DNA of 64,000 bases, from the NCBI RefSeq assembly GCF_030285665.1, contig NZ_CP127295.1, positions 8,060,001 through 8,124,000 on the forward strand, in the 5' to 3' direction. Numbering within the stretch: position 1 is the stretch's first letter; every line of letters starts with the position of its first letter. The position numbers and the translations under genes were made by a program. This stretch comes from Amycolatopsis mongoliensis. Its GTDB lineage: Bacteria; Actinomycetota; Actinomycetes; Mycobacteriales; Pseudonocardiaceae. Below are positions 25,187 through 34,752 of this stretch, piece by piece. Under the pieces are notes generated by a model. That model saw only the letters and a program-made list of their open reading frames with translations, made no database searches and was not told the origin of the DNA.

Positions 25187-25732
25187 TCAGCAGTGGCGCT
25201 CGAGGTCCTCGGGGGTGTCGATGTCGTCCGCTTCGCCCCGCTCCGCCGGGACCTCGGTGACGGCCAGTGCGCCCAGCACCCGCCGCAACGCCGCGTTTTC
25301 CGGCTCCTCCGGCAGCGCGGCCTTCAGCGCGGCGACCCGCCAGGCGCCGAGCAGCCACTGCCGGGACCCGCCCGCGTCGACGAGCACCGCGCCGTCGCCG
25401 TCGCCGATCGCCGCCACCAGGCGGTCCACTGTGGACCGGCGGACGCCCGGGAGGTCGGCGGCCAGCACCGCGACCGCCTCGACGTCGTCCGGGACGAACG
25501 CGAGCCCCGCCGCCAGCGCCGCCACCGGCCCGGTGCCCGGCACCGGTTCCCGGGTCCACACGACGTCGAAGCCGGGCCGCCGCGGGCCGACGGCGATCAC
25601 CCGTTCGGCGCCTTCCAGGGCGTGGATCGCGCGGGCGAGCAAGGGTTTCCCGCCCACCGACAGGGCCGGCTTGTCCACACCGGACAGCCTGCGGGCCGAT
25701 CCCCCGGCCACCACGATCCCCGCGTAGCGCAT
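25187..25732 (-). CDS. MobA-like molybdenum cofactor guanylyltransferase / NTP transferase
   Basis: 181 residues. The N-terminal GIVVAGGSARRLSGVDKP is the nucleotide-binding loop of MobA-like transferases (Lys of the signature at DKP), with AVLAADLPGV as the metal-binding Asp motif and a final DDIDTPEDL motif. It would transfer GMP (or CMP) to a pyranopterin cofactor. No other molybdopterin genes are present nearby, so the substrate is inferred from family only. The methyltransferase gene lies 9 bp upstream on the same strand. Confidence 0.85.
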   Translation of the reverse strand: MRYAGIVVAGGSARRLSGVDKPALSVGGKPLLARAIHALEGAERVIAVGPRRPGFDVVWTREPVPGTGPVAALAAGLAFVPDDVEAVAVLAADLPGVRRSTVDRLVAAIGDGDGAVLVDAGGSRQWLLGAWRVAALKAALPEEPENAALRRVLGALAVTEVPAERGEADDIDTPEDLERHC

Positions 25733-25741
25733 CCGGGGAGG

Positions 25742-26449
25742 CTAGCGGCCCAGCACAAGGTAGGTGAAGCCCAGCACGCCCCGGTAGTCGCGGACGTATT
25801 CGCGCAGCCGCCGGTCGAGCCACTCCCGGACCGCCGGCGCCCGCGGGTCGGCCGGGTGCGCTGCCACCCACTCCGCCCAGCCGGCGCGCGAGGTCGACTC
25901 GAAGTCGTCCCATTCGAGCTGGTCGGCGGTGCTGAGGTGGAGCACGCTCCAGCCGGCGGCCCCGGCGGCGTCGACCAGGTCCGGCAGGGTCAGCGTGTCC
26001 GGGCCGAAGATCTCCTCGGCCGCGGGGTTCGGCGGCGCCGCCCAGAAGCCGTCGCCGTAGAGCAGCCGGCCGGACGGCACCACCCGCGCGAGCCCTTCGA
26101 GCGCGGCTTTCGTCGAGCCGAAGATGTGGGCCGCGCCGACGCAGAAGGCCCGCTCGGCGGGAAGGTCCCAGGTCGCGGCGTCCGCTTCGACGAACTCGAC
26201 GTCGCGGTCCCCGGCCGCCGCTCGGCCGCGGTCGAGGCCGGTCGCGTCGGTGTCGACACCGGTCGCGCGCAGGCCCGGCGTCCGGGCGGCGGCCCGCAGC
26301 AGCAGCTCGCCCCAGCCGCAGCCGAGGTCGACGAGGTGATGGCCCGCGCCGAGGGCCAGCCGGTCGAGCAGGAGCTCCGCGTGCGCCTCGGACAGGGGCG
26401 TGTTCCAGCGCATCCGCGAGCGCCGCAGCGCGTTCAGTTCGTCGTCCAC
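25742..26449 (-). CDS. Class I SAM-dependent methyltransferase
   Basis: 235 residues from GTG 26449. Motif I is LVDLGCGWGE (~39-48), followed by the acidic residue of strand 2 (GVDTDATG) and motif II (VEADAATWD); AFCVGAAHIFGS is the post-II/III region. The rest resembles small-molecule methyltransferases. The substrate is unknown. It is upstream of the MobA-like gene (9-bp gap), hence likely co-transcribed, and divergent from the DUF1801 gene with 61 bp between starts. Confidence 0.82.
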   Translation of the reverse strand: MDDELNALRRSRMRWNTPLSEAHAELLLDRLALGAGHHLVDLGCGWGELLLRAAARTPGLRATGVDTDATGLDRGRAAAGDRDVEFVEADAATWDLPAERAFCVGAAHIFGSTKAALEGLARVVPSGRLLYGDGFWAAPPNPAAEEIFGPDTLTLPDLVDAAGAAGWSVLHLSTADQLEWDDFESTSRAGWAEWVAAHPADPRAPAVREWLDRRLREYVRDYRGVLGFTYLVLGR

Positions 26450-26510
26450 CGGATGATCTTGAGGCCCGGACGGCGACGCCGTCGAACGGGTTTTCGGGCA
26501 TACTCGGCGG

Positions 26511-26915
26511 GTGACCTACTCCGTCGAGCCGCGGGTCGACGCCTACATCGACGCCCTGCCCGAGTGGCAGCAGGCGATCTGCCGGGAGGTCCGCGAGCTG
26601 GTCCACGCGGCGGATCCCGAGGTGGCCGAGACGATCAAGCGCACCCGGCAGCCGTACTTCGTGCTCGAGGGCAACATCTGCGCCCTGCTGGCGGCGAAGG
26701 ACCACGTCAACGTCTTCGTATACGACGGCGGCATCGTCCCCGACCCCGAGGGCATCATCACCGCCGGGCACGGCAACAAGACCGCGCGCACCGTCGCCTT
26801 CCGCCGGGGCGAGGTGATCAACGCGCCCGCGCTCACCGAGATGTTCCGGCGGATCATCGCGAACAACCGGGCCGGTGGCTGGCGCAAGATCAAGCGCGAG
26901 CAGGCCGGCGCCTGA
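26511..26915 (+). CDS. DUF1801 (YdhG-like) protein
   Basis: 134 residues. A compact alpha/beta domain of the DUF1801 group: VDAYIDALPEWQQAICREV at the start, AETIKRTRQPYF in the middle and a C-terminal basic helix (MFRRIIANNRAGGWRKIK). The family fold resembles bacterial iron-chaperone/YdhG proteins, but no activity is firmly known. GTG 26511 has CATACT 8-13 nt upstream and no ribosome site, suggesting a leaderless mRNA. Confidence 0.82.
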   Translation: MTYSVEPRVDAYIDALPEWQQAICREVRELVHAADPEVAETIKRTRQPYFVLEGNICALLAAKDHVNVFVYDGGIVPDPEGIITAGHGNKTARTVAFRRGEVINAPALTEMFRRIIANNRAGGWRKIKREQAGA

Positions 26916-26918
26916 AGC

Positions 26919-28256
26919 TCAGCCGATCAGGCGGGTCGCGTACGGCATGATGCCGCCGTAGCGCACCGGGGCGACCCGGACCCGAAGGCCGGACTGCGGC
27001 GCCTCGACCATCTGCCCGCCGCCGAGGTAGAGCGCGACGTGGTGGATGCCGCCCGCGCCGCCCCAGAACAGCATGTCGCCGCGGCGCATCTGCGACAGCG
27101 GGACCCGGCGCCCGGCCGTGTACTGGTAGCCGCTGTAGTGCGGCAGTCCCGTGACCCCGGCGAACGCGTAGATCATCAGGCCCGAGCAGTCGAACCCGAT
27201 CTTGTTGTAGTCGCCGTAGCGGTCGGCGACGCCGCCGTCGCGGATGCCGCGGGTCGGGCCGCTCGCGTTGCCGCCGCCCCAGGCGTAGGGCAGGCCGACC
27301 TTCGACAGCGCCCGGGCGATGACCGCCTCGATGGACGAGCCCGCCGGGCCCGCCGGCGGCCTGCTCGCCGGACGGCCGCCCCCGCCGGAGGAACCGAGCG
27401 CGGCCTGGCGGGCGCGCTCGTCGTCCTCGCGCTGCTTCTGGGCGAGCCAGTCCTGGTAGCGCTGCCGCTGGCCCTGCAGGCCGTCGACCTTGGACTGGGC
27501 GGCGTACAGCTGCTGCTCGACGTCGGACTTGTTCTTCTCGAGCTGGGTGTTCTGCGTGGCCTGGCTGTCCTGTGCCCGGATCGCGGCGGTCTGCGCGGAG
27601 TCGGCGCTGTTCTTCGCCTCGCGCGCGGCGTCCTGCTTCTGCTGGGCGATCTCGGCGGCCTTGCGGGCCGCGGAGTCCTTGTTCGCCTTCTCGGTCTGCG
27701 CCTGCTGGAGCCGGTCGAGGGCGTTGAGCCGGTCGCCGCCGACGGCGTCGAGCAGCTGCGCGCGGGCCAGCATGTCCTTGGGGCTGTCGGCGCTCAGGTA
27801 CGCCGAGAGCGACCCGACCGTGCTGCCCTGCTGGAAGCTCGCGGCGGCGAAGGTCTTCAGGTCGGTGCGGGCCTTCTCGATGGCCGCGGCGGCCGCGTCC
27901 GCCTCGGTCCGGGCGGCCTTGGCGTCGTTCTCGGCCTGCGCCGCCGCGTCCTGCGCGGACTGCAGGTCGACCAGGGCCTTGTTGGCCTCTTCCTGCTTGA
28001 GCTCGACGTCGTCCTGCAGCTGCGACAGCTTCTGCTCGGCCTGGGCCAGCTGGTTGGTCAGCCGGCCGACCTCGCCGGCCTTCGCGTTGGCCTCGGCCTT
28101 GCTGTTGTTCAGCTCCGAGTCGCTCGGGTTGGGCGGCGGCGGGGGTGCGGCGAGGCCCGTGCCCCCCGCGCCGAACAAGATCACCAGGGCGAGCGCGCTC
28201 ACGGTCAGTCCACGGCGCGCGCCCGGCACCTTCCAGCCCCTGCGCCGTTCCGGCAC
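26919..28256 (-). CDS. Secreted coiled-coil NlpC/P60 peptidoglycan hydrolase (RipA-like)
   Basis: About 445 residues. A signal peptide (basic start, LTVSALALVILFGAGGTGLA), a long coiled coil rich in Ala/Gln/Lys (~45-285), a Gly/Pro linker and a C-terminal NlpC/P60 domain (~308-445) with catalytic Cys in FDCSGLM and His in GIHHVALYLG. It cleaves the stem peptide (D-Glu/mDAP) and is held inactive or positioned by the coiled coil, as in RipA/RipC. GTG 28256 is chosen because GGAGG sits 8 nt upstream; GTG 28265 would have it directly abutting. It neighbours acn and moxR, as ripA-ripB do in mycobacteria, but only one copy is present. Confidence 0.92.
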   Translation of the reverse strand: MPERRRGWKVPGARRGLTVSALALVILFGAGGTGLAAPPPPPNPSDSELNNSKAEANAKAGEVGRLTNQLAQAEQKLSQLQDDVELKQEEANKALVDLQSAQDAAAQAENDAKAARTEADAAAAAIEKARTDLKTFAAASFQQGSTVGSLSAYLSADSPKDMLARAQLLDAVGGDRLNALDRLQQAQTEKANKDSAARKAAEIAQQKQDAAREAKNSADSAQTAAIRAQDSQATQNTQLEKNKSDVEQQLYAAQSKVDGLQGQRQRYQDWLAQKQREDDERARQAALGSSGGGGRPASRPPAGPAGSSIEAVIARALSKVGLPYAWGGGNASGPTRGIRDGGVADRYGDYNKIGFDCSGLMIYAFAGVTGLPHYSGYQYTAGRRVPLSQMRRGDMLFWGGAGGIHHVALYLGGGQMVEAPQSGLRVRVAPVRYGGIMPYATRLIG

Positions 28257-28407
28257 GACCGCCACCTCCGCTCACCTGCGCACATCGCGCGTCACTGCAG
28301 TCACACCACTATCACAAGCATCATCGGAAACTTACACACCGTAGGCACCAATTCCCCTTATTGAGGGACCCCCGGCGCGGATGGCGCAGCCCACACCGCG
28401 TGTCGTC

Positions 28408-28436
28408 TTGAACCCCAAACAGGACACGCGTACTGT
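28408..28436 (+). promoter_or_regulatory. acn promoter
   Basis: TTGAAC (28408-28413), a 17-bp spacer and TACTGT (28431-28436) form one of the best promoters in the window. Transcription would start near 28443, giving a leader of roughly 130 nt before acn. An AcnR box (28420-28435) overlaps the spacer and -10. The remainder of the 28257-28575 gap holds no other clear element. Confidence 0.7.
28420..28435. promoter_or_regulatory. AcnR operator at the acn promoter
   Basis: CAGGACACGCGTACTG matches the published AcnR consensus CAGNACnnncGTACTG of Corynebacterium at every defined position. It covers the -10 hexamer TACTGT, so binding would block RNA polymerase. The regulator gene in this window is at 48080. 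Confidence 0.8.
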
Positions 28437-28575
28437 TTGAACCACCGCGAGGTGTGCCATCCCGAATCCGGTCCTACGGTGGGGGTGCGCAAGACTCGCC
28501 TCACCGAACCCGACCGAACTGACCCGGGACTCGACCGCCGCACCGGCGCGGAAGTCCATGCCACTGGAGTTAGAC

Positions 28576-31389
<2,814 letters not shown>

Positions 31390-31403
31390 GGGTTTACGCT
31401 TTT

Positions 31404-31443
31404 CGAAAGGCCTCCCCGCCGATTCCGGCGGGGAGGCCTTTCG
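31404..31443 (+). terminator. Intrinsic terminator of acnA
   Basis: Perfect 18-bp stem: CGAAAGGCCTCCCCGCCG (31404-31421), loop ATTC, and its exact complement (31426-31443), followed by TTTCC. It starts 14 bp after the acnA stop. Confidence 0.85.
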
Positions 31444-31464
31444 TTTCCCGGTACGGTGTCCGGC

Positions 31465-32280
31465 ATGGGGGCACACACCGGCACGGTCGACCTCGGCGAC
31501 GGCACACTCTCCTACGAAGAACGCGGCCGCGGGCGGCCGGTCGTCTTCCTGCACGCGGGTGGCATGACCCGCGCGATGTGGGACGAGCAGTTCACCCGCT
31601 TCGCCCGCGAACACCGGGTGATCCGCTACGACGCCCGCGGCAGCGGCGACTCGTCGAACCCGCCGTCCCCGCCCGGCCTCTACTCCCACTACGAAGACCT
31701 GGAGAAGCTCCTCGACGCCCTCGACGTGGACCACCCGGTGCTGGTCGGCTGCTCGTTCGGCAGCCGTGTTTTCCTGGACTTCGCAGTCGCGTATCCCGGC
31801 CGGGCCGCCGGGCTGTTCCTCAGCTCGCCCGGGATCAGCGGGATGGAGTTCCACGACCCGCACATCCTGGCGCTGCTGGCCGAACAGGCGGAAGCGGCGC
31901 AGGCCGGTGACGGCGAGCGCGTCCTGGAGTGCCTGCTGCGGATGTGGGTCGACGGCCCGCACCGCTCGCCTTCCGACGTCGAACCGGCGGTCCGGAAGTT
32001 TTGCCACGACATGGTGGTCGAGAACTTCGTCAAGGGCCACGCGGCCCCGGACCTCGGCGTCGAACTGGGCGCGATCCGCCGGGTCGCCGAGGTCCGCGAC
32101 CCGGCGCTGGTGGTCACGGGCGACTTGGATTCGACGGACATCTTCGCCGTCGCCGACCTCGTGGACCGGCAGGCCGCGCACGCGCGCCGGGCCCGGGTGC
32201 CCGGCGCCGCGCACATGGTGAACCTCGAGCAGCCCGCCCGGTTCGACGAGCTGCTCCGGAAGTTCGTCCGCACCTGCTAG
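31465..32280 (+). CDS. Alpha/beta-fold hydrolase
   Basis: 271 residues. A canonical alpha/beta hydrolase: oxyanion segment VFLHAGGMTRAMW, nucleophile elbow GCSFGSR (Ser ~94), acid in VTGDLDSTD and a catalytic His in PGAAHMVNLEQP. It is related to 3-oxoadipate enol-lactonase-like hydrolases, but the substrate is unknown. TACGGT (31452-31457) lies 7 nt before ATG 31465, so a leaderless start is favoured over the upstream GTG 31456. Its stop codon interlocks with that of the convergent mgtC gene in the tetranucleotide CTAG. Confidence 0.85.
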   Translation: MGAHTGTVDLGDGTLSYEERGRGRPVVFLHAGGMTRAMWDEQFTRFAREHRVIRYDARGSGDSSNPPSPPGLYSHYEDLEKLLDALDVDHPVLVGCSFGSRVFLDFAVAYPGRAAGLFLSSPGISGMEFHDPHILALLAEQAEAAQAGDGERVLECLLRMWVDGPHRSPSDVEPAVRKFCHDMVVENFVKGHAAPDLGVELGAIRRVAEVRDPALVVTGDLDSTDIFAVADLVDRQAAHARRARVPGAAHMVNLEQPARFDELLRKFVRTC

Positions 32281-32981
32281 GCCGGGACGGCTTCCCAGCG
32301 CACGCTGGACACCGACGGCTCCAGCGAAAGCCGCGACACCGCTGCTTCCATCTGGGCGTCGTCGCGCTGGTCGCCGACCAGCTCGGCGCGGACCTCCACC
32401 GTGCGGTCCTCCCGGTCCGTGCTCAGCACCGACAGCAGCCGGAAGTCCGTGCGGTTCAACGACTGCACGAGCAACGCCCGCACGTGCGCCTCGGTCGCGT
32501 CGCGGGTCACCGCCTGGAACGCGTACCTCGCCGGCGTCTCGTCCCCCGCCTCCGGGCGCCGGTCGACGACCCGGCCCAGCGGCCGCAACACCACGTTCAC
32601 CCCGACCACGACGGCGGTGCCGGACGCCGCGATCGCGTACAGCCCGGCCCCGGCGAGCGAGCCGACCGCGGCCGAGCACCACAGCGTCGCCGCCGTGTTG
32701 AGACCGCGGACGTTGAGGCCGTCGCGCAGGATGACGCCGGCGCCGAGGAACCCGATGCCCGAGACGATCTGCGCGGCCACCCGGGTCGGGTCGGCGTCGC
32801 CGCTCGTGGTCAGCCCGCCGAAGCCGTGGGCGGACAGCAGCACGAACAGCGTCGCGCCGACCGCGACCAGGGCGTTGGTGCGCAGCCCGGCCATCCGGGC
32901 GCGGAACTGGCGCTCGAACCCGATGACGGCACCCAGGCCGACGCCGGTGCCGACGCGCAGCAGCATTTCGAAGATGGTCAT
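32277..32981 (-). CDS. MgtC/SapB-family membrane protein
   Basis: 234 residues. Four to five membrane helices in the first ~140 residues with the family motifs GVGLGAVIGFERQFR, GLRTNALVAVGATLFVLLS (in part) and VSGIGFLGAGVILRDG; the C-terminal ~85 residues form an ACT-like cytoplasmic domain. MgtC proteins help survive low Mg2+ and in Salmonella inhibit the F1Fo ATP synthase; the long C-terminal domain places it with the intramacrophage-type MgtC. It is preceded by a structured leader with a 20-codon ORF (33036-33120). The gene converges on a hydrolase with a 4-bp stop overlap. Confidence 0.9.
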   Translation of the reverse strand: MTIFEMLLRVGTGVGLGAVIGFERQFRARMAGLRTNALVAVGATLFVLLSAHGFGGLTTSGDADPTRVAAQIVSGIGFLGAGVILRDGLNVRGLNTAATLWCSAAVGSLAGAGLYAIAASGTAVVVGVNVVLRPLGRVVDRRPEAGDETPARYAFQAVTRDATEAHVRALLVQSLNRTDFRLLSVLSTDREDRTVEVRAELVGDQRDDAQMEAAVSRLSLEPSVSSVRWEAVPA

Positions 32982-33035
32982 GTCCGACTCTTTTCCGGCG
33001 TGCGCGCACTGCCGGACAGGAGGAGACCGGACGGA

Positions 33036-33098
33036 TCAGCCCAGCCGGAAGCCTCCGGTGAGCGCACGCCCGATCGTCCCAAGACTGTCCGCTGGCAT
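33036..33098 (-). CDS. Putative 20-residue leader peptide upstream of mgtC
   Basis: ATG at 33098 to TGA at 33036 encodes MPADSLGTIGRALTGGFRLG. GAGGTGA lies 9 nt upstream, a good ribosome site. The ORF sits inside a long hairpin (33045-33120) whose 5' strand contains that ribosome site, and it ends 54 bp before mgtC. In Salmonella, mgtC and mgtA are governed by small ORFs in structured leaders; the same idea may apply here. There is no sequence similarity claim, and it could be a chance ORF. Confidence 0.45.
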   Translation of the reverse strand: MPADSLGTIGRALTGGFRLG

Positions 33099-33120
33099 GT
33101 GCCGCTCACCTCGCTTCCGG
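33045..33120 (-). ncRNA. Long hairpin in the mgtC leader
   Basis: On the transcribed (minus) strand CCGGAAGC (33120-33113) pairs with GCTTCCGG (33052-33045) and GGTGAGCG (33110-33103) pairs with CGCTCACC (33064-33057). CAC/GTG add three more pairs after one bulged base, and a 2x4 internal loop lies between the helices. In all ~19 pairs enclose the start region of the 20-codon ORF and sequester its ribosome site. Confidence 0.55.
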
Positions 33121-33183
33121 TGCTCGTGGTTGATCAACCGCACCACTGTAGCCGAGGCACGCCGGCCGCGGCTGTGATGATCG

Positions 33184-34038
33184 CTACCCCCAGTGGCGGC
33201 GCAGGTGCGGGACGAGGTCTTCGGGCCGCTCGTCGGGGAAGAAGAGCTTCCCGCCGGGCACCTCGACGACCTCGGTGACACCCGGGACGGCGGCAGAGAA
33301 CCGGTACGCCCACTCGATCCTGAAGTTCGGGTCGCCGGTGCCCCACACCAGCAGCGTGGGGACGCGGAACTCCTTGAGCAGCGGCTCGATCGCGTCCAGC
33401 TCCTCGCCCCGGACCGACGTCAGCAGGCGCTCGAACTGCCGGGCCGCGTCGAGGGTTCCGAACACCGGGCGCGCGAACGCGGCCAGGACCTCGTCCGGCA
33501 CCTGGTCCGGCCGCTCGTAGCCCCCGCCGAGCCCACCGGTCCGCGCCTGCTGCGGGTCCGCGGCGAGCCGGACCGCCAGCGGCGCGAGCTGCCCGCGTTC
33601 GGCCAGCTCGACGATCGGGCGGAACGGCTCGGGCGGCAGGTTGCCCTGCGTGTCGCAGTTGGTCAGGGTGAGCGTGCGGAGCCGGTCGGGGTGGTTTACC
33701 GCGAAGACCTGCGCGACCGCGCCGCCGGTGTCGTTGGCGACGACGTCGAGCTCGCCGAGTTCCAGTGACTCGCAGAAGTCTTCGAGCAGCCGCGCCAGCC
33801 CGTTCAGGCTCAGGTCCTGCTCGGGTGTCACCGGCGAGCCGCCGTGACCCGGCAGGTCCGGCGCGACGCACCGGCGCTCCCCCGCCAGCTCGGTGATCGC
33901 CTTGCGCCACAACAGGTTGTTCGTCCCCGCGCCGTGCACGAAGAGCGCGACCGGCCCCTCGCCGACGTCGGTGTAGCTCACGTCGCCGGACGCCGTCGAC
34001 ACGCGCCCGCGCTGGTCCTCCCAGGTTCGCAGATCCAT
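33184..34038 (-). CDS. Alpha/beta-fold hydrolase lacking the expected catalytic His
   Basis: 284 residues. Oxyanion region ALFVHGAGTNNLLWRK (~31-46), DLPGHG (~61-66), a nucleophile elbow with Asp instead of Ser (ANDTGGA, Asp103), and the late acid region LLVWGTGDPNF. Relatives end with a motif like PGARHFFPDERP that carries the catalytic His; here it reads VPGGKLFFPDERPED, with Lys-Leu where His is expected. The protein may be inactive, or may bind rather than cleave. It is divergent from a TetR gene, and two operator-like dyads lie in the shared promoter. A likely promoter is TTGACA (34107-34102) with GATACT after 19 bp. Confidence 0.82.
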   Translation of the reverse strand: MDLRTWEDQRGRVSTASGDVSYTDVGEGPVALFVHGAGTNNLLWRKAITELAGERRCVAPDLPGHGGSPVTPEQDLSLNGLARLLEDFCESLELGELDVVANDTGGAVAQVFAVNHPDRLRTLTLTNCDTQGNLPPEPFRPIVELAERGQLAPLAVRLAADPQQARTGGLGGGYERPDQVPDEVLAAFARPVFGTLDAARQFERLLTSVRGEELDAIEPLLKEFRVPTLLVWGTGDPNFRIEWAYRFSAAVPGVTEVVEVPGGKLFFPDERPEDLVPHLRRHWG

Positions 34039-34059
34039 CGGTAGAGTCCCTCCAGAAGT

Positions 34060-34102
34060 AAACCGACTGACGGTCTAGTATCAACAGACCGACAGTCGGT
34101 TT
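34060..34102. promoter_or_regulatory. Double operator in the hydrolase/tetR divergent promoter
   Basis: AAACCGACTGACGGTCT (34060-34076) and AGACCGACAGTCGGTTT (34086-34102) are inverted copies (16/17). Each core is itself a 13-bp dyad: ACCGACAGTCGGT (34088-34100) is perfect, ACCGACTGACGGT (34062-34074) has one mismatched pair. Their centres are 26 bp apart. The right copy fills the spacer of the minus-strand promoter, so binding would repress the hydrolase gene. Confidence 0.7.
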
Positions 34103-34128
34103 GTCAACGACGGAGGCTGCCGACCCGC

Positions 34129-34707
34129 ATGAACAAGAAGATCGACCGGGGCCAGGCGACCCGCGAGCACCTCGTCGCGGTCGCCACCGGCCTGTTCACC
34201 GAACACGGCTACGACGGCACCTCGATCGAGGCCGTCCTGCGGGCCGCCGACGTGAGCCGGGGCGCGCTGTACCACCACTTCCCCGGCAAGGACGCGCTGT
34301 TCGCGGCCGTTCTGGACACCGTCTACGACCGGGTCGGCGCGGAGGGCGCGCGGGCCGTCGCGGGCATGGACGACCCGGTGACGGCGTTGCGCGCCGCGTG
34401 CCTCGCGTGGATCCGGAGCACCCGGGACCCCGTGGTGCGGCAGGTGATGCTCATCGACGCACCGGCCGTGCTGGGCTGGCAGCGCTGGCGGGAGCTCGAC
34501 GAGGTGCGCACGCTCGGCAGGATCAAGGCGGCACTCCGGCGCGACGGCCGGATCCCCGCCGCGCGCGTGGACCTCTTCGCCCACGTGTTGCTCGCCGGGA
34601 TGAACGAGATCGCGTTCCTGGTCGCCCGGGCCGACGACCACGAGAGCGCGGTCGCCGAAGCCGAGGCCGCCGCCGGGGACCTGCTGGACCGGCTGCTCGG
34701 GCCATGA
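34129..34707 (+). CDS. TetR-family transcriptional regulator
   Basis: 192 residues. HTH at ~10-55 (ATREHLVAVATGLFTEHGYDG, shown in part; then SIEAVLRAADVSRGALYHHF), very typical TetR with the YHHF recognition helix; the C-terminal domain is helical and of the TetR_C_33-like type. It is divergent from the alpha/beta hydrolase, with ~90 bp between starts, and the two operator dyads between them make it the probable repressor of both genes. No strong ribosome site is seen before the ATG. A bidirectional terminator follows. Confidence 0.88.
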   Translation: MNKKIDRGQATREHLVAVATGLFTEHGYDGTSIEAVLRAADVSRGALYHHFPGKDALFAAVLDTVYDRVGAEGARAVAGMDDPVTALRAACLAWIRSTRDPVVRQVMLIDAPAVLGWQRWRELDEVRTLGRIKAALRRDGRIPAARVDLFAHVLLAGMNEIAFLVARADDHESAVAEAEAAAGDLLDRLLGP

Positions 34708-34708
34708 G

Positions 34709-34743
34709 AACGGGCCGGGGCGACAGCGTCACCCCGGCCCGTT
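34709..34743. terminator. Bidirectional intrinsic terminator
   Basis: AACGGGCCGGGG (34709-34720) and CCCCGGCCCGTT (34732-34743) form a perfect 12-bp stem with an 11-nt loop, flanked by GA.. on one side and TCC on the other. It lies between the convergent tetR and peptidase genes, overlapping neither reading frame. Confidence 0.75.
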
Positions 34744-34752
34744 TCCGTCGTG

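Noticed and set aside
23562..26771. About 1069-codon minus-strand frame over moxR and the methyltransferase
   Set aside because: Out of frame with four recognised genes on the same strand; Arg/Ala/Pro-rich translation without domains.
32982..33180. M-box (Mg2+) riboswitch upstream of mgtC
   Set aside because: The conserved M-box core sequences were not found; only the hairpin/ORF structure is supported.
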